From: Acinetobacter sp.
GTDB taxonomy: Bacteria; Pseudomonadota; Gammaproteobacteria; Pseudomonadales; Moraxellaceae
Assembly (NCBI GenBank): GCA_031277915.1
Contig: JAITLL010000040.1
Location: forward strand, 1 to 46,352
Reading direction: 5' to 3'
Length of the DNA: 46,352 nucleotides
Below the pieces are notes generated by a model, which had not been told where the DNA came from, made no database searches, and saw nothing but the letters and a program-made list of their open reading frames with translations. The position numbers and the translations under genes were made by a program. Below are positions 45,691 through 46,352 of this stretch, piece after piece; the first letter of the stretch is position 1, and every line of letters starts with the position of its first letter.

Positions 45691-46352
45691 GCTGCTTGTT
45701 CATCCTTTTGAATTTCGATAAAACGAGCAACTGCGCGTTCAAACCGTTTTAAACCTTCGTCAATATCAGCAAATGGAATAATTAAAGATGGTGTAAAACG
45801 TACAACATTTGGTCCAGCAATCAGACTTAGTAAACCTTCCTCACCTGCAAGGTTATTAATATCTTTAGCTTTACCTGCAAACTTATCTTTTAAAACACAA
45901 CCTATTAGCAAACCTTCACCACGAATTGTTTCAAAAACTTCATATTCTTCATTTAATTTATTTAAGGCATTTTTATAGTAGTCATAACGTTCTTTGACAC
46001 CGTTAAGCACTTCAGGCGTATTAATAAACTCAAAAACTGCACCAGCAACTGCACTTGCTAATGGGTTACCACCGTAAGTCGTACCGTGCGTACCCACTGA
46101 AAAATGCGGCGCAAATTTATCAGTTGTTAACATTGCACCCACGGGGAAACCACCGCCTAGTGCTTTTGCAGTAGTGAGGACATCTGGTGTAACACCAGAG
46201 TTCATATAAGCATAAAGTGCACCTGTACGGCCGACACCTGTTTGTACTTCATCAAAAATAAGTAAGGCACCAAACTCATCACATAGTGCGCGCAAACCTT
46301 TTAAAAATTCGATGTCAGCAGGAATAACGCCGCCTTCACCTTGTATTGGCTC
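45687..46352 (-). CDS. astC: Succinylornithine transaminase, partial
   Basis: The last 222 codons of a class III PLP-dependent aminotransferase, cut by the window edge (frame stays open from 46352). [17 protein letters not shown] places the PLP-contacting Asp, [16 protein letters not shown] the Schiff-base Lys, and [16 protein letters not shown] the following conserved block. The match is to AstC/ArgD; AstC is preferred because it overlaps astA by four bases (ATGA-type coupling). It would convert succinylornithine to the semialdehyde with 2-oxoglutarate. Confidence 0.9.
   Translation of the reverse strand, partial: EPIQGEGGVIPADIEFLKGLRALCDEFGALLIFDEVQTGVGRTGALYAYMNSGVTPDVLTTAKALGGGFPVGAMLTTDKFAPHFSVGTHGTTYGGNPLASAVAGAVFEFINTPEVLNGVKERYDYYKNALNKLNEEYEVFETIRGEGLLIGCVLKDKFAGKAKDINNLAGEEGLLSLIAGPNVVRFTPSLIIPFADIDEGLKRFERAVARFIEIQKDEQAA

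Overview
The window is a chromosomal segment of a low-GC gammaproteobacterium, almost certainly an Acinetobacter of the A. baumannii/calcoaceticus group. The evidence is the Moraxellaceae-like long CsrA, the short-HisG helper HisZ beside PurA, a Vfr-like CRP, a Tas-type aldo/keto reductase and codon use rich in A/T. No taxonomic search could be run, so this is recognition from protein sequence only. No rRNA, tRNA, CRISPR array, prophage or intact insertion sequence was seen.

Region 1 (1-18.9 kb) is mostly housekeeping: an OsmC/YhfA-like protein divergent from a CRP/Vfr regulator, separated by a 296-bp MITE-like element with 18-bp terminal inverted repeats; tas; an M48 lipoprotein protease; hisZ-purA; an AT-rich orphan lipoprotein gene; a GAPDH/Epd-family gene; alaS-lysC-csrA; rnhB; a small lipoprotein; a cytochrome b561; and a purine salvage pair (AzgA-type permease plus predicted adenine deaminase) separated by tandem hairpins.

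Region 2 (18.9-25.9 kb) starts with a very AT-rich stretch that holds a frameshifted remnant of a flavin monooxygenase C-terminus, then a pirin gene. A TetR regulator is divergent from a ferritin-like PF10118 hydrolase, an SDR, a Baeyer-Villiger/FMO-type monooxygenase and an LCMT-family methyltransferase. The TetR intergenic region carries a perfect 23-bp direct repeat, one copy of which overlaps a 25-bp dyad.

Region 3 (25.9-30.0 kb) is an L-tartrate utilisation unit: a divergent LysR regulator, an anion/cation-symporter-type MFS permease, and ttdA-ttdB with a 4-nt overlap.

Region 4 (30.0-42.7 kb) holds a second monooxygenase cluster: an AraC regulator divergent from monooxygenase, SDR, HSL-type esterase and a ChoD-like GMC oxidoreductase with a CX2CX2CX3C motif. 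The order resembles the mycobacterial virS-mymA locus and suggests ketone-to-ester-to-acid-plus-alcohol chemistry. It is followed by a large OsmC-YcaO fusion protein, a DMT permease, a second AraC regulator and an aldehyde dehydrogenase. Region 5 (42.7 kb to the end) has a CycA-type amino acid permease and the arginine catabolic genes astA and astC (cut by the window edge), without astD/B/E after astA.

The most interesting parts are the two paralogous monooxygenase-SDR clusters (plus a third decayed copy) that bracket the tartrate genes, the TetR operator architecture, the OsmC-YcaO fusion, and the MITE inserted between crp and its conserved neighbour.
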